The notes under the pieces were generated by a model that had not been told where the DNA came from, did no database searches, and worked only from the letters and a program-made list of their open reading frames with translations. From positions 34,435,064 through 34,499,063 of the forward strand of contig CM054177.1 of NCBI GenBank assembly GCA_028829895.1: a DNA stretch of 64,000 bases, in the 5' to 3' direction. The stretch is from Sinotaia quadrata. Lineage: Eukaryota; Mollusca; Gastropoda; Architaenioglossa; Viviparidae. Numbering within the stretch: the stretch's first letter is position 1; the number at the start of each line of letters is the position of its first letter. The translations under genes and the position numbers were made by a program. Positions 25,330 to 36,368 of this stretch are shown in pieces.

Positions 25330-25980
25330 AGCATCCACATAGATCTTTTTTTTTTTTTACAATTGTTTTCTAACTTTTGTCCATCCCTACCCCTTGAAGT
25401 TGTACAGTGTCTTCTCTTTATTACACATTAAATTGCACAAAATAAAGTGCAAAGATTTTTATTCAAGCCTAGTAATGGTGAACTTTTGATCATTTTGTAA
25501 TGAAGAAAATTGCAGATTACTTGCCAACTTTTGTTTAAAATTCATTTGTAAAATGTGTACAGAATAAACCAAGCCAAACTTCAAAGCAGTGGATGTAGCA
25601 TTTAATTATCTTTATTTTGATACCAAATATATGTGCTTGTAGTGTGTTTGTGTGTGGCACACATTGACACAAGCCAAGGTAAAAAACACTATGCCAAAAC
25701 ACAAATTCTGTCTTGTAAATCTGCTGGATAAAACAGGATATAGGTGAATAATTATCAACTTTATTCAATCCATGTACTTTCCACATACAAGCAAGATATT
25801 CAAATTTACAATCATAAGAAATAGAAACATCAAACTTGATTTTGAATGTTTGTTTGAATTAAAGAATGCTTTTGATGTTGAGAAATCAGGGAATGAAAAG
25901 TAATGAAAATTTGCACTTTTATACATTGATTATTGCTGGCTTACTACTGTGTTGCTACCTACTAATTAATATCTTAACAT
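25330..25980 (+). repeat. Inverted partner of the piggyBac-like relic
   Basis: Reads, in opposite orientation, the same ordered words as the complement of 24010-24400: GAAAATTGCAGATT.CTTGCC, GCATTTAATTATCTT, ATACCAAATATATGTG, TTCTGT..TGTAAATC, CAACTTTATTCAATC, CTTGATTTTGAATGTTTG, TTGAGAAATCAG.GAATGAAAAGTA. It is therefore a second, diverged copy of the same element lying head-on to the first about 0.9 kb away. Any protein frame is broken. Confidence 0.65.
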
Positions 25981-26162
25981 TTTTCATGATTAACTTTTGT
26001 AAGTGAAACATGACAAAAACTAATTTTGTTAGGTATAGAGCAAACAAAGAGATCAGAACTTAAGCTTTTGACATGATATGAAAAAGTGCTTATTATTTCT
26101 GTGTAATTGCGCAATTTTTGAATACATTTTTAATGCATAAATTTACTCTTAGTGCATAAAAG

Positions 26163-28350
26163 TAGGTAAGACCACACACATTTTGAAGTCTGGCCAAATA
26201 AGCTGATATTTGCAGATAATGTTATCTACCACAAAGTAAGTTTGCATACAAAATTTTGGAGCTCTAGCTTTAATAGAAAAAATGTTATGACGGTTCAAAG
26301 TTTGGCGTAAATTGCAGAAAAACACAGATTTCACGAAGACCCCTTTTGAAATGACCACACAACAAAAACTATGAAACATACATAGCTCATCTTTACTATT
26401 TCAACTCTCTGTAACACAAATATATTGCTGATTTTTTTTTAAGGATCACAGTTGCATAGAAAATGAAATACAATCCTGTCAAATTAGCATTTTGTTTAAA
26501 TTTTCAAATGGCAAGTGGTCAAAAACTGAATAAAACGTCTCTTTTGGAATCTTGTAAAATAAAAACTACTTCATGTACATCATCCAAATTTGGTATACTT
26601 GCTCTTTAGAATATAGACATTTACAGGGTGAAGTTTTAGACAATCTTTTTGTATAGATTTAGAAATATAACATCTCAAATTTCATGCAATAAATCCACAC
26701 ACTTGTTGAAGAGGAAAAAAGGTAAAACGAAACATTTATTATAATGCAATGTTTCTAATTTCTGTAACTGACAGCATGATCATTCTAACTAAATAAAGTC
26801 AAAAATTATATTTTCACAATATATGCATGTACTTTAACAATTTAAAAAAACAGTTCAAAACTAGCAAAACTGATGCTCTTTAATTTAATAAAATATTATT
26901 AGTGTTAGTTGTTACTATTTACAGTTTACTTTTTTGTAGTTCAACAGCAATTGTAATTATTAGTATCTTTATTTTTAAAAGTGTCTTTTGTTTCATAATA
27001 TAAGACATTAATATTCTAAAAATATCTTGAAAATTGAAAGCTAAAGTCTTTCATAGTTTTACTTATTATATGCCTACTATATCAGTGTATACTGTATGTC
27101 TGTAGTGTGAGTAGCATGTTACTCCTCATCGTTGTCCTGATCTCAATTTTTATCATACATCAATTCACTGACTGACTGACTCATACACTTATTATTATAT
27201 ATATATCTTAACCCTGATCAGTCATTCAATGACAAATTCTAATTATCATTTACTAGATTGTTTCTTAAGGTCCGAGTTATAATAAAATAACGAAAAGTAC
27301 TGGTCAGCTACAGACGAACACAAACAAAAATCCTCCAGCATTAAGAGTTGTCCTTTATTTTGGATTGGTGCTTTATAAAATTAATTTAAAATATCGCCGA
27401 TTAGTTAATATATTTTTTTTAAAAAATCAATCTCATCATGAATCATCGTTTAATCATTTCCACTCTGTATTTTGTGTATAGGATTGTTTTTAATATAAGC
27501 AGTTTGTCATAACAAATCATCACCCTCTTGCAACCATATTTTAAATGGCCGATATTTAGCTAACCTCGTTAGTGATCAAAATAAAACTTTCTAACAAATC
27601 GTAACCTAAAAATAATGAATGATCGTTTTACTGTAGCAATATTTCGATGAAATTTAATAGTTTTGTTAAAACTTAACGCAAAATGTTGTCTAGTCGATCC
27701 ATTTTAAAACACGTTTTGTCCAAGATGGCGATCTCTCTTCAGCATGGGTGCGAAAAAACTATTAGGGTTTCCTGCGTTCATTGCCAATCATATTTCCGGG
27801 ACAGAGACTTCTGGTTTATATTATATACCATTTTAAAGGGCAAAAAATGACCTTTTCAACAATATAAAGGAGGCGGACAGATGATAATGGGTTCCGAAGT
27901 TATAATGTGTCAAACATAACACATAATTTAGACTCTCATTTTCTACAGTAAAAATTTAAAAACTTTAAATGAACCGATGCTTATGTTAAAGGTCATTATC
28001 TTAACTTTCTGTTGATATAAGATTTATTTTTATTGGTTGAATCCTGGAAATATGATAGCGCTTTATGTGAGCATACCCAAAAACGATGTCGGAGGTAATC
28101 CATTTTCAAATCTCGCCATGGACACTAAAGTACGCTTTACCAACTGTGAGTTTATCGATCAAAATGTAATAAATACGTCATTCAAATGTACAAACAAAAC
28201 TTATATTTAACGTTGGAAGATTCCTTTATTTGTTAAAACAATTTTCACTCGTTTCTTTCTTCTAATTACCGAGATAGACAGTTTTGAAAAGGAGTGAAAT
28301 CAGTCAAAATAATACGTCTCCAGTCCCCATATAGCAAGTGGTCTTACCTA
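26163..28350. mobile_element. Unclassified DNA transposon, 2188 bp, 13-bp TIRs and 7-bp TSD
   Basis: It starts with TAGGTAAGACCAC (26163-26175) and ends with the exact inverse GTGGTCTTACCTA (28338-28350). Both sides are directly flanked by ATAAAAG (26156-26162 and 28351-28357), a perfect 7-bp direct repeat. This pairing of perfect inverted and direct repeats is hard to get by chance. No transposase frame is intact or recognised, so the copy is non-autonomous or decayed. The superfamily cannot be named; the 7-bp duplication argues against TTAA, TA and typical 8-bp hAT insertions. A fold-back region lies inside (27715-28125). Confidence 0.6.
27715..28125. repeat. Imperfect fold-back inside the 2.2-kb element
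   Basis: The left arm (CCAAGATGGCGATCTC ... CAATCATATTTCCGGGA) and the complement of the right arm (CCATGGCGAGATTTG ... CTATCATATTTCCAGGA) share words in the same order. AATGACCTTT also recurs in inverse nearer the centre. It is a degenerate inverted repeat, slightly richer in CpG than its surroundings. Confidence 0.4.
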
Positions 28351-30704
28351 ATAAAAGGTGTTGAAATTTTTTATACATAATGAGCAAAGTAATATTTATC
28401 ACACTGCAAAATTTCATGATGATCATGCAAATGGTTCAAATGTTATGGCCAGTTTTGTGCAAAAAATGTGTAAAAGTACCGTCATCAGTCATTTTGATGA
28501 TTTTACAAAGTTTGGGCCAACCTGTACATGAATCAAATGAAAATAACATTTTGGAAAAAATTGGGCATATTCTTTATATACATTTGAACATATGTGAACA
28601 GTTTCAATGATATATTTCAATTAATGAATTAGATATGCTGTGTCAGACTTCATCAATCGTGTTATTTCTAACTATCCTGATGGTTTTTTTTTATTAACTT
28701 CTGCAGCTAGGCATTTTGTTATTTCATCATATAGAAAGTTACAACTTTGCATTTTGTTATCTGCAAGTAGAAATAAAGTATCAAACTTTCATAACTGCAT
28801 ATTAGATTTTAGTTAGTCTTTAGCAAGTCGAAAAATGGTCGAAATAACAATTTTTTTCACTGCCGCCATTTTTTGAAACTTAAAAATAGCATATCTCTGG
28901 AACCAATTGAGATAGCTTCACAATTTTTTTTTTATTTTTCATGTTTTAAAAAGTTTTAAATGAAAATAACAAAACTGAATGCTTGATTTTATTATTTATT
29001 TTTTGGTGCTGCTACCTACATGTAGTTCTGTGAAATTTCCATTAACTTTATTTTTTCTCTTAGCATAAAATGTCCATTAGCACTTTGAATGGCTGACATG
29101 AAATGGCTATGTTATCTCTCTCTGTGTTCTCACTTGAAACACCCTGATTTGGCTGAAACAGTTTTTTTTATATTTCATAATAATATATGTATATAACATT
29201 CTCACTGCAAAATTCATCCTGTGGGACCTCAGTTTGTACATAAGATATTTAAAAGAAGCTCAGTAATAACTTTGAGCCAGTCTCAAAACATAAAGGCTCA
29301 AACACACAATCAATTGTAAAGAGATTTTCTTGACCATAGCCTGTTAACACTTAAAACTGGAAAAGTCTCCATACATTAATAATCCACAAAATTGATACAA
29401 TTTTTTTGTCAACTCAAGGGTCATAAGACCATTTGAAAAAGTAGCTTGTTTTTCCAATTAACACTTAGCATTTTTATTTATGTACTCACATAGGTAGCCC
29501 ACTAAATCTACTAAAATAAAGTTTAAAAAAGCCAGTGGGCCTCAAATACTGTTTGGCTCCTCAGAAAACTGCAAACCTAATACACATTCAGGTAGAAAAG
29601 GTGGTATGGGGGGTGTGTGTGCCCACATCCTTATCGTATTTCAGAGACTCTAAAATGTAAGTAATATAAAAAAAACCCACTTAAATCTACAACTCTCTCC
29701 TTTTAAAAAATAATAGGTAAAAAACAAACGTTTCATTATATAGCAGCAGGTAAGTTGGTAAACAAAAAAATGCAAGCTCCTTAACAACTATTGTTATGAA
29801 ATGGAAAAATTAAAATTTAGCACTTAATGTGAACATTTCTTCCTATAGCTATATTATTCTATCTTAAGTAATTTTGCAGCTGAAAGTGTAAAAACTAACT
29901 TTGCAGTATAAAAACTTAATATAAATTGACCTTTGACTGATGCTGTCAAAAATTTACATAAGCTAAATGAATGAACCTTTCTAAATTTGGAGCATTCCTG
30001 ATCAAATTTGGAACAATAATATTTTCTTTAGACTCCTCATGTAGGCACCACTGACACTTGAATCCAGGTCAGTGTCTGGCTCATATATAATTAAGTCATA
30101 ATCAGAATCTAAATCCATTAGAATGATTTTCATGAATCAAGTATATAATCGTAATTCGTGAAACGTTCAAGATGGTGGCCATGGATGCATCCTTTATTTA
30201 TGAATTTTAATATGAGATTATGAGCATGAAATGACAAAGATTAGTTATATAAAATTGATGTTTAATATTAATATACAATTGGTTTTCAGAGTAAAATGCT
30301 CAACCAAAAAAAATTTTGTATGTAAATTTAGGCATCGTTCACATGTGGACAATTTTTCTATGTTCCCATTTGAAGAAAGTTAATGGCAAGTGAATTTATG
30401 TTCATGCTTTAGAACTTAAAATTTTTGAAGAGCTACCTCTATATGGCTGTGTGCATACACATGCTCACTCTCTCTTTTACACATGCTTGCACACACTTAT
30501 GCATGTCAGTTTTGTACAATTCATAAGTACATAGAGATTCTTGACCCAATACTTAACATGATGCACACGTTCTTCTTATGACATGCATCACTTAGGTTTT
30601 CAAGAAATATAACAGTATTGAACAGGAATTTCAAATGCTCAATTACTCTCATTTTTTAGTATTCTTTGAAATGCTCTTTCTACTTTAACCCTTCTCCTTT
30701 GCAG

Positions 30705-30773
30705 GGAATATCAAATGAAACGCGCATTACGGAAGCCAATAAGCGTGCCACAAAAATTCTTAAAGAGAACTAG
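30705..30773 (+). CDS. SNAP25: SNAP-25 coding exon 7a (residues 191-212), alternative C-terminus
   Basis: A 69-bp coding segment with a good acceptor (cttctcctttgcag). It starts in phase 0 and encodes GISNETRITEANKRATKILK, then EN and a TAG at 30771-30773. It completes the C-terminal half of the second SNARE helix, matching the vertebrate pattern (K.DSN..RI.EANQRATK.L). This is the end that zippers next to the membrane during fusion. A second exon of equal length and phase is at 32675. This version is closer to the family consensus. Candidate poly(A) signals AATAAA occur at 31505, 31918 and 32053, any of which would end this form before exon 7b. Confidence 0.94.
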   Translation, partial: GISNETRITEANKRATKILKEN

Positions 30774-32674
30774 CTCCTATACAGAGCAGATGAGCTTGAG
30801 TTCTTAGTTAGTCAGTAACTCAAGCTTTGCTGATCAAGTCCTGGAGTGTGGTATTAAAGACCTAGTCTCATTTGGAGCACCGAGACTTACATTTTAATCA
30901 CTCAAGCTCACTATGCTGCAGCGTAGATATTTCATTAATGCTTTCTAGTCATGTCTTCTTTTTAAAATGGGTTCTTGTTCATTTTGTTTCACTTTTATTG
31001 TTTTATTTTAAAACTGGATGTTGATTTCTTGGTATTTTAAATCAAGTGAGATTTCCTTTTTTATCAAATTTTACAAAGGGAAAAGTGCAAGGCAATATTT
31101 CCCAGATTTTTTTAAAATTAGATCTTTTTTTCTTAATTTGCTTTTTTCTTGGAAACCAAACTCAGTTTTAATTTTATATTTTTATTATTATAGTTTTATT
31201 ATTTTTGCTTGCAGTTGATTTTTTCTTTGCCAAAAAATTATGTTTTTCAAAATTAGTGTAGTTAATTTAATGTACCATTTTATTATGAAAACATTTTCAT
31301 TATTCTCTTAGCATACCATAAGAATTCCATTTCCTGGTGTTTTTATGCTTTGATGATGCTCTTGTTTTGTGTCATAATGGATAAAGCAAATTACAGATTA
31401 CTTTGAATTTTCTTATATTATTTGATTATCCTCACAAACATTTGTCATTGTGCTCATAATGTTAGATCTCCTTAACTGTAATCATAGTTTTGGCCATAAT
31501 TCATAATAAAGAATTTAGTATTGTATGCTAATTGCTATGATTTAAAATAATAAATAATCATGGGGAAATTCATTTCACAGTTAGGATAGCTTTCAAGTGA
31601 TTTTATATATAGGTTTCTCATTATATCATATATTTCCTTATTAATCACAGAGCTTCCATTTAAGTCTAGTTCCAAATTTTAAAAGAAAGAAAAACTTTAG
31701 TATGAACTGAAAGAGACTGATCATGATTAATGAAGTACTTAACATTTAAATTGTTGTAGGAATTCTCATCTATCAGGTTGCTGACACACATTATTTGTAT
31801 CATAGATAACTCTTTAAAGATAAAATTAAAATCTGATGCAAGTTTATTTGAGCTAATGAAGTCCAGTCATGTCATAAAATTATATTTAGTTTGTGAGTTC
31901 ATCAGGTTGTTAGAACCAATAAAGTGCAGTTAAATTATAAATTATTTATGCTTAATTTGCAAAATCATTTTTTTGTTAGAGCTAAATTACCAGCAACAAA
32001 AACAATATGAACAATACTGATGAATTATTATTTAAAAAGTCTAAACAAGGAAAATAAATTCAGTATTTTAGTTTAGTAATCCATGTTTTTTTTTAATTTA
32101 AACTTATTTATTGAAAGCTGTTGTGATGCTCCATTTGTAAGTTTTTTGTAGGGATTATATAAACCATAGAGTTTAAACTTTCTTATAACCCGTTTCTTAT
32201 TCTTGATTTCCATATTCTACTTATTTTGGATTCTTTCACTATATTATTTTAGAAACCAATGTAATATGCCCCAACTGCATATAATATAGAATTATGGGAT
32301 TATTCTGGGTTTCTTCTCTGTGCCATTTGTGGTCTCTTTGTTAGAATTCATTTTCATTTATAAAATTTAAAACATTTCTAAATTAAAGATAGTTTCATTA
32401 CAATATTATTTAAAATAATTTTTCACTAAATTTGTATGTTTTCAGTATAGTTGCTTATTTTAGGGGAGAGATGTTATGTTTTCTATATTATGTAGAGTTT
32501 ATTTTAGGCATTAATGGTAATTAAATTTTGTTATTTCTATTATCTGTGCTTATAATTTGTGCATGCTAGTTGTTTTGGATTTTATTTATTTTTTTATTTA
32601 GTTGGTTTTTTTTCTTTCTTTCTTTAACCCCATCCCATCTCTCTTCATCTGTCAACTATGGCGGCACATTAAAG
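30774..32674 (+). other. SNAP25: 3' UTR of the 7a form / intron for the 7b form
   Basis: Untranslated AT-rich sequence. AATAAA hexamers at 31505-31510, 31918-31923 and 32053-32058 could end the 7a transcript. A pyrimidine-rich tract (tttctttctttctttaaccccatcccatctctcttcatctgtc) lies at about 32610-32655 just ahead of exon 7b. Confidence 0.6.
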
Positions 32675-32743
32675 GGAGGTTCATTGAATGAACGGGTGGA
32701 TAATGCCAACAAACGAGCCAACAAGATTCTGCGCAACCAATGA
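32675..32743 (+). CDS. SNAP25: SNAP-25 coding exon 7b (residues 191-212), alternative C-terminus
   Basis: A second terminal coding segment of exactly 69 bp, encoding GGSLNERVDNANKRANKILR, then NQ and a TGA at 32741-32743. Eleven of 22 residues equal exon 7a, including R.....ANKRA.KIL. Heptad positions of the SNARE helix are kept while surface residues differ. The acceptor is cattaaag after a strong pyrimidine tract, and the phase matches exon 6. The intact frame, equal length and conserved core argue for a functional alternative last exon rather than a relic. The 3' UTR follows; an AATAAA lies at 33384. Confidence 0.9.
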   Translation, partial: GGSLNERVDNANKRANKILRNQ

Positions 32744-35449
32744 GACAGTCCAACTAGCAGCAGAGGAACAAATAGACTTAAAGTTACCACTGGATGAATC
32801 AAAGGTGATTGAATTGAAAGGCTTGTTAATTTCCAGCCCAGTTTGTTTCATTGAAGCTATTTCTGCACCTTTGTGCCTTTACTGTGGGGAAATCAGTGCA
32901 TTGTTCCAGTAACAATAGGCATAAAGATTAATTCCACTATTAACTCTGAATGTTTTGGCTTTCTCCCACGAGCTATGAATTTTGTCTGGCAGTTACAGTT
33001 GGACTGAAATTAATAACGTAAAATCCATTTTGTTTTATGCTTAAAGTAATTCATGTCACTTTTCACAATTACATTTGTATGGAAGATAACCTTCAAGTTT
33101 TTCTAAATACAGTTGAACCAAATGTGATTTTGCTATAATAATAATAATAATAATATATTAATTTTTATTTTTTAGTGACAAGAATTTTGTTTCACAAACT
33201 TTTTTTCTAGCAGAAATGTATTGAATATCTGGAGATTACATAGCACTTGTTTTCATAAACAACATTTGCAGAAGAAGTTTTAATTAAATTAACAAAAAAA
33301 TAATAGTTTTTAAAAAAGAATTATTGTACACAAAAATTGCCAAGAATTAAGAATATATTACAACAGTTTTATTTCAAACTTTAAATAAATAATTATTAGA
33401 GTAGCTAATTAACAAAATTGTTATATGTGTATACAGCTGTTGTATTAAACATATTTAATTTCTTAATGTGTTATAAGAAAGTTTTTATTTTAATTTCTTT
33501 AAATGCACACTTTTTTTTGTTTACCAATTCCTATCCTCCTCGCAGTTCTCAAAAGTATTTATTAAAAGTTAAATCAGTCTGCACAGATTTGAATTTATGA
33601 AACAATTGTATCACATTTTTACTGTCAAAAACATGACTTTGTTAGGATTTGCTGCATACATATAAACTGAAGACCTATAAGATATTGATATGTGTTCACT
33701 AGAATCAATAATGTTAATAAGTTGGTTTTTCTTGAGCAGTAGTATTACTAGTAAGTAACTTATTTAAATGTGAATGTGTGTGCATGATTAAAGCACATTT
33801 TTAATTTATTTTCTCACAGGCATGCTGCTTAACCTTGATATTTAAAAATCTTTTCAGTAATTTTGTGAAACATACTGTCTAAAAGTACTTTTAAAAGTAA
33901 TTTATTAAAATTACTTTCAAACTGGTCATTTAATTCAGTATTATAGATCAGTATTTTAGATTTTTAAAAATTTGTTTAACATGTAATAAAATTAATTATG
34001 TTATTGTTTGCTATTTTTTCCTTTTATAACTAGTAACTAATTAATTTTTAATTACTGATACTCTTTAGAACTCACCAGCAAAATGTATGTAATCTGTTTA
34101 AAATGAAGTTTCACTTTTAATTTAATTTAGGTTTTATTTTTTTTCTTGTTTATACTATATAAGTTTCTTCATTTCTGGTGTGTATTTCATGATTTTAGTG
34201 TGTTTTAGTTTTCACATTTAAAGATGTGTTATTCAAAAAAAGAAAGAAAGAAAGAAAGGAATTTGAAGATGGATGATATAAACAAGTTCATTTTTATTGA
34301 TAAGAAAATTTGTTAACTATGTGTTCTTGATATCTACAATTTGTTTGGTACTGTAGAATGTTTGTCATGTCTGCATTTATTTCATTACTCTAATGGGGGT
34401 AATTCACAGTAAGTGGAGATGATTCAGTGTAAATTCTGTCTTACATTTAGATTTGGATTTAAGTGACATTCTTTTTGTCAGAAAGTGAATAATATATTAA
34501 AGTAAGATTCGCTTATATTAAAAAACCCTCAACGAATGAAAAATCATTTCTTTTAAATGAGTCTGTGTTAAGTGTTTACCTTAGGAATTCATTATTTATT
34601 ATATATATATATATTTTTACAGAATAATAGATTTAAAAAAAATGTACTGTATACCATTGTTGAAAGATAAAATTTAATTTTATCAAAATTTTTAACAAGT
34701 TTTCAAGTTTTTTAACAAAACAAATTTTGTTTTACACTTAAAATCACACACACACACACGCACACGCGTGTGCAGTTGCATTTTGCATGCACACAACTGC
34801 TTCATTATACAGAAAAAATAGAATGTTCCTTGATATGCATATATAGAGTATCACATGTATTCTCTTTTTTGTAGTCCGTATAATGTAGACAAAATAAATA
34901 TGAGAAAGAATTGTGATTATATATGATGCTACAAAATGAAAGTGATATATCTAATCACTGTAGTAATTACAAAGTGGCATAATAAAAAAGTAAGGAAATA
35001 TTCATATTGGTGAATAGCACATTATAGATATCTCTCTCTCTCTCTCTCTCTCTGTTTATATTTGCTCATGTTTTTGAAGACAAAAGAACTTGTAGCACAA
35101 AGTTCTAAACTAAAGTATGTATATATATATATTGATTTGCAGACATTTTGAATATTCTCCTACTTAAGATGTATGATAAAATGCACTTTGAATATTCACT
35201 TCCTTAGGCCATATGCTATATATATATGGCAGTTTTAATATTCACTTGGGTCATATACTGTAATACAACATTTTTAATATTTACTTCTTTAGGTCATATA
35301 TTCACTTCCTTAGGTTATATGCTGTAAAATGCAATTTGAATATTCACTTCTTTAGGCCATTGACTATATGAGCTATACATCTGATTTAAAAAAAAAAAAT
35401 GGTGAGAAATCTAGTTTCTTATATTTTGTTAGTTTTTTAGTTTGTAATA
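32744..35449 (+). other. SNAP25: 3' UTR of the 7b form and downstream non-coding DNA
   Basis: No gene is recognised. It holds simple repeats: TAA units near 33137-33155, GAAA near 34238-34258, AC/GC dinucleotides at 34746-34772, and TC at about 35030-35052. A pogo-like terminal sequence (CAGTTGAACCAAATG) lies near 33111. AATAAA at 33384 is one of several candidate ends for the SNAP25 transcript; the real end cannot be told from the sequence. Confidence 0.5.
35145..35365. repeat. Degenerate tandem repeat, about 55-bp units
   Basis: The phrase TTGAATATTCACTTC.TTAGGCCATATGCT.TA recurs about five times with changes and small indels. It sits next to the left end of the pogo-like element. Confidence 0.7.
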
Positions 35450-36368
35450 CAGTTGAACCTGGTTATATTGCCATCCTAAGGGTTTGTCAAAAAGCGTTGA
35501 GATAACCGATGATTGAGATAACCAAAAACCAATATGGCGGCAATAAATGTACTGTATTAACATGTGCTTGAAATTTCTTTATGTACATGATGTGCGTTAA
35601 TAAATGAGAATGTACATGCACATGTTTTTGGTGATTTTTTACATAACAGCGTTGCCGCGATTTGTTTGATGACGCGATCGACATGCTATAAAAATGTACA
35701 TACATGTTTGCTATCAACAAAAGGCAAAAATGCACCAACTAACAGCAGAGATTTACCAGTATACAATAAAAACCACCGTCGATTCTCGATACAAACCTTC
35801 ATTATATTCTCTGACATTGCAAACACAAAGATCGCTCACAAAATCACAAAAAAACTGGGGGGTGAGTTTGTTTTTACAAAAAGCTAACCAGTGTCAAAAT
35901 TCGCGAGTCATTTCACTCTGACATAGCTCTGAAAAATATCGTACATGTGGTTATTAAGGTTTCTTTGTGCTACCCTCTACAAACATTAAACTTTAAAAAT
36001 GGGCTAATTAACATAAAAGAGGTGTGAGCCAGTTGAAGGGTATCAGTGTGTCTAGTAAATCCCTGGCAGTATCGCGCCCAATGGGGAAAACAATGCCCTT
36101 AAGTTCCAGCTGCTTGTTGTTAACAAGCCATGGCCATTTATCGTAGGTGAGATGGCGAAGTGGCTTGATAACTAACATTTTCAAAAGCTAGTGATTAGTC
36201 ATGGAGATCAAGATATATGTTAAGTGGCAATTTGGGCCCTCTTTTGTGCTCGAGATATTGGGGTTTGGCGACATAAAAGATGAGAAAATGCTAAGACAAA
36301 GAGGGAATTTGGTAGTTCCACTTCAAAAACGTCAACTTAACCAAAGTCGAGATAAGTGGGTTCAACTG
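35450..36368. mobile_element. Pogo/Tigger-like non-autonomous element, 919 bp
   Basis: It begins CAGTTGAACC (35450-35459), ends with the inverse GGTTCAACTG (36359-36368), and is flanked by TA on both sides, the target of Tc1/mariner-pogo elements. Subterminal words (GTTGAGATAACCG / GTCGAGATAAGTG) are also related. The interior has no transposase frame. Its higher G+C and CpG content contrasts with the surroundings. Confidence 0.65.

Larger units (their letters stand above)
22676..30704 (+). other. SNAP25: SNAP25 intron 6 (8.0 kb), transposon-rich
   Basis: GT-AG intron (gtatat ... tttgcag). It contains a short tandem duplication (23135-23220), opposed piggyBac-like relics (23600-24560 and 25330-25980), a direct duplication (24921-25275) and the unclassified element at 26163-28350. 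The rest, about 28360-30700, is AT-rich with no recognisable gene. Confidence 0.75.

Noticed and set aside
32688..32912. 74-codon open frame overlapping exon 7b
   Set aside because: A frame shadow: the true frame from the acceptor at 32675 matches the SNAP-25 C-terminus and stops at 32743.
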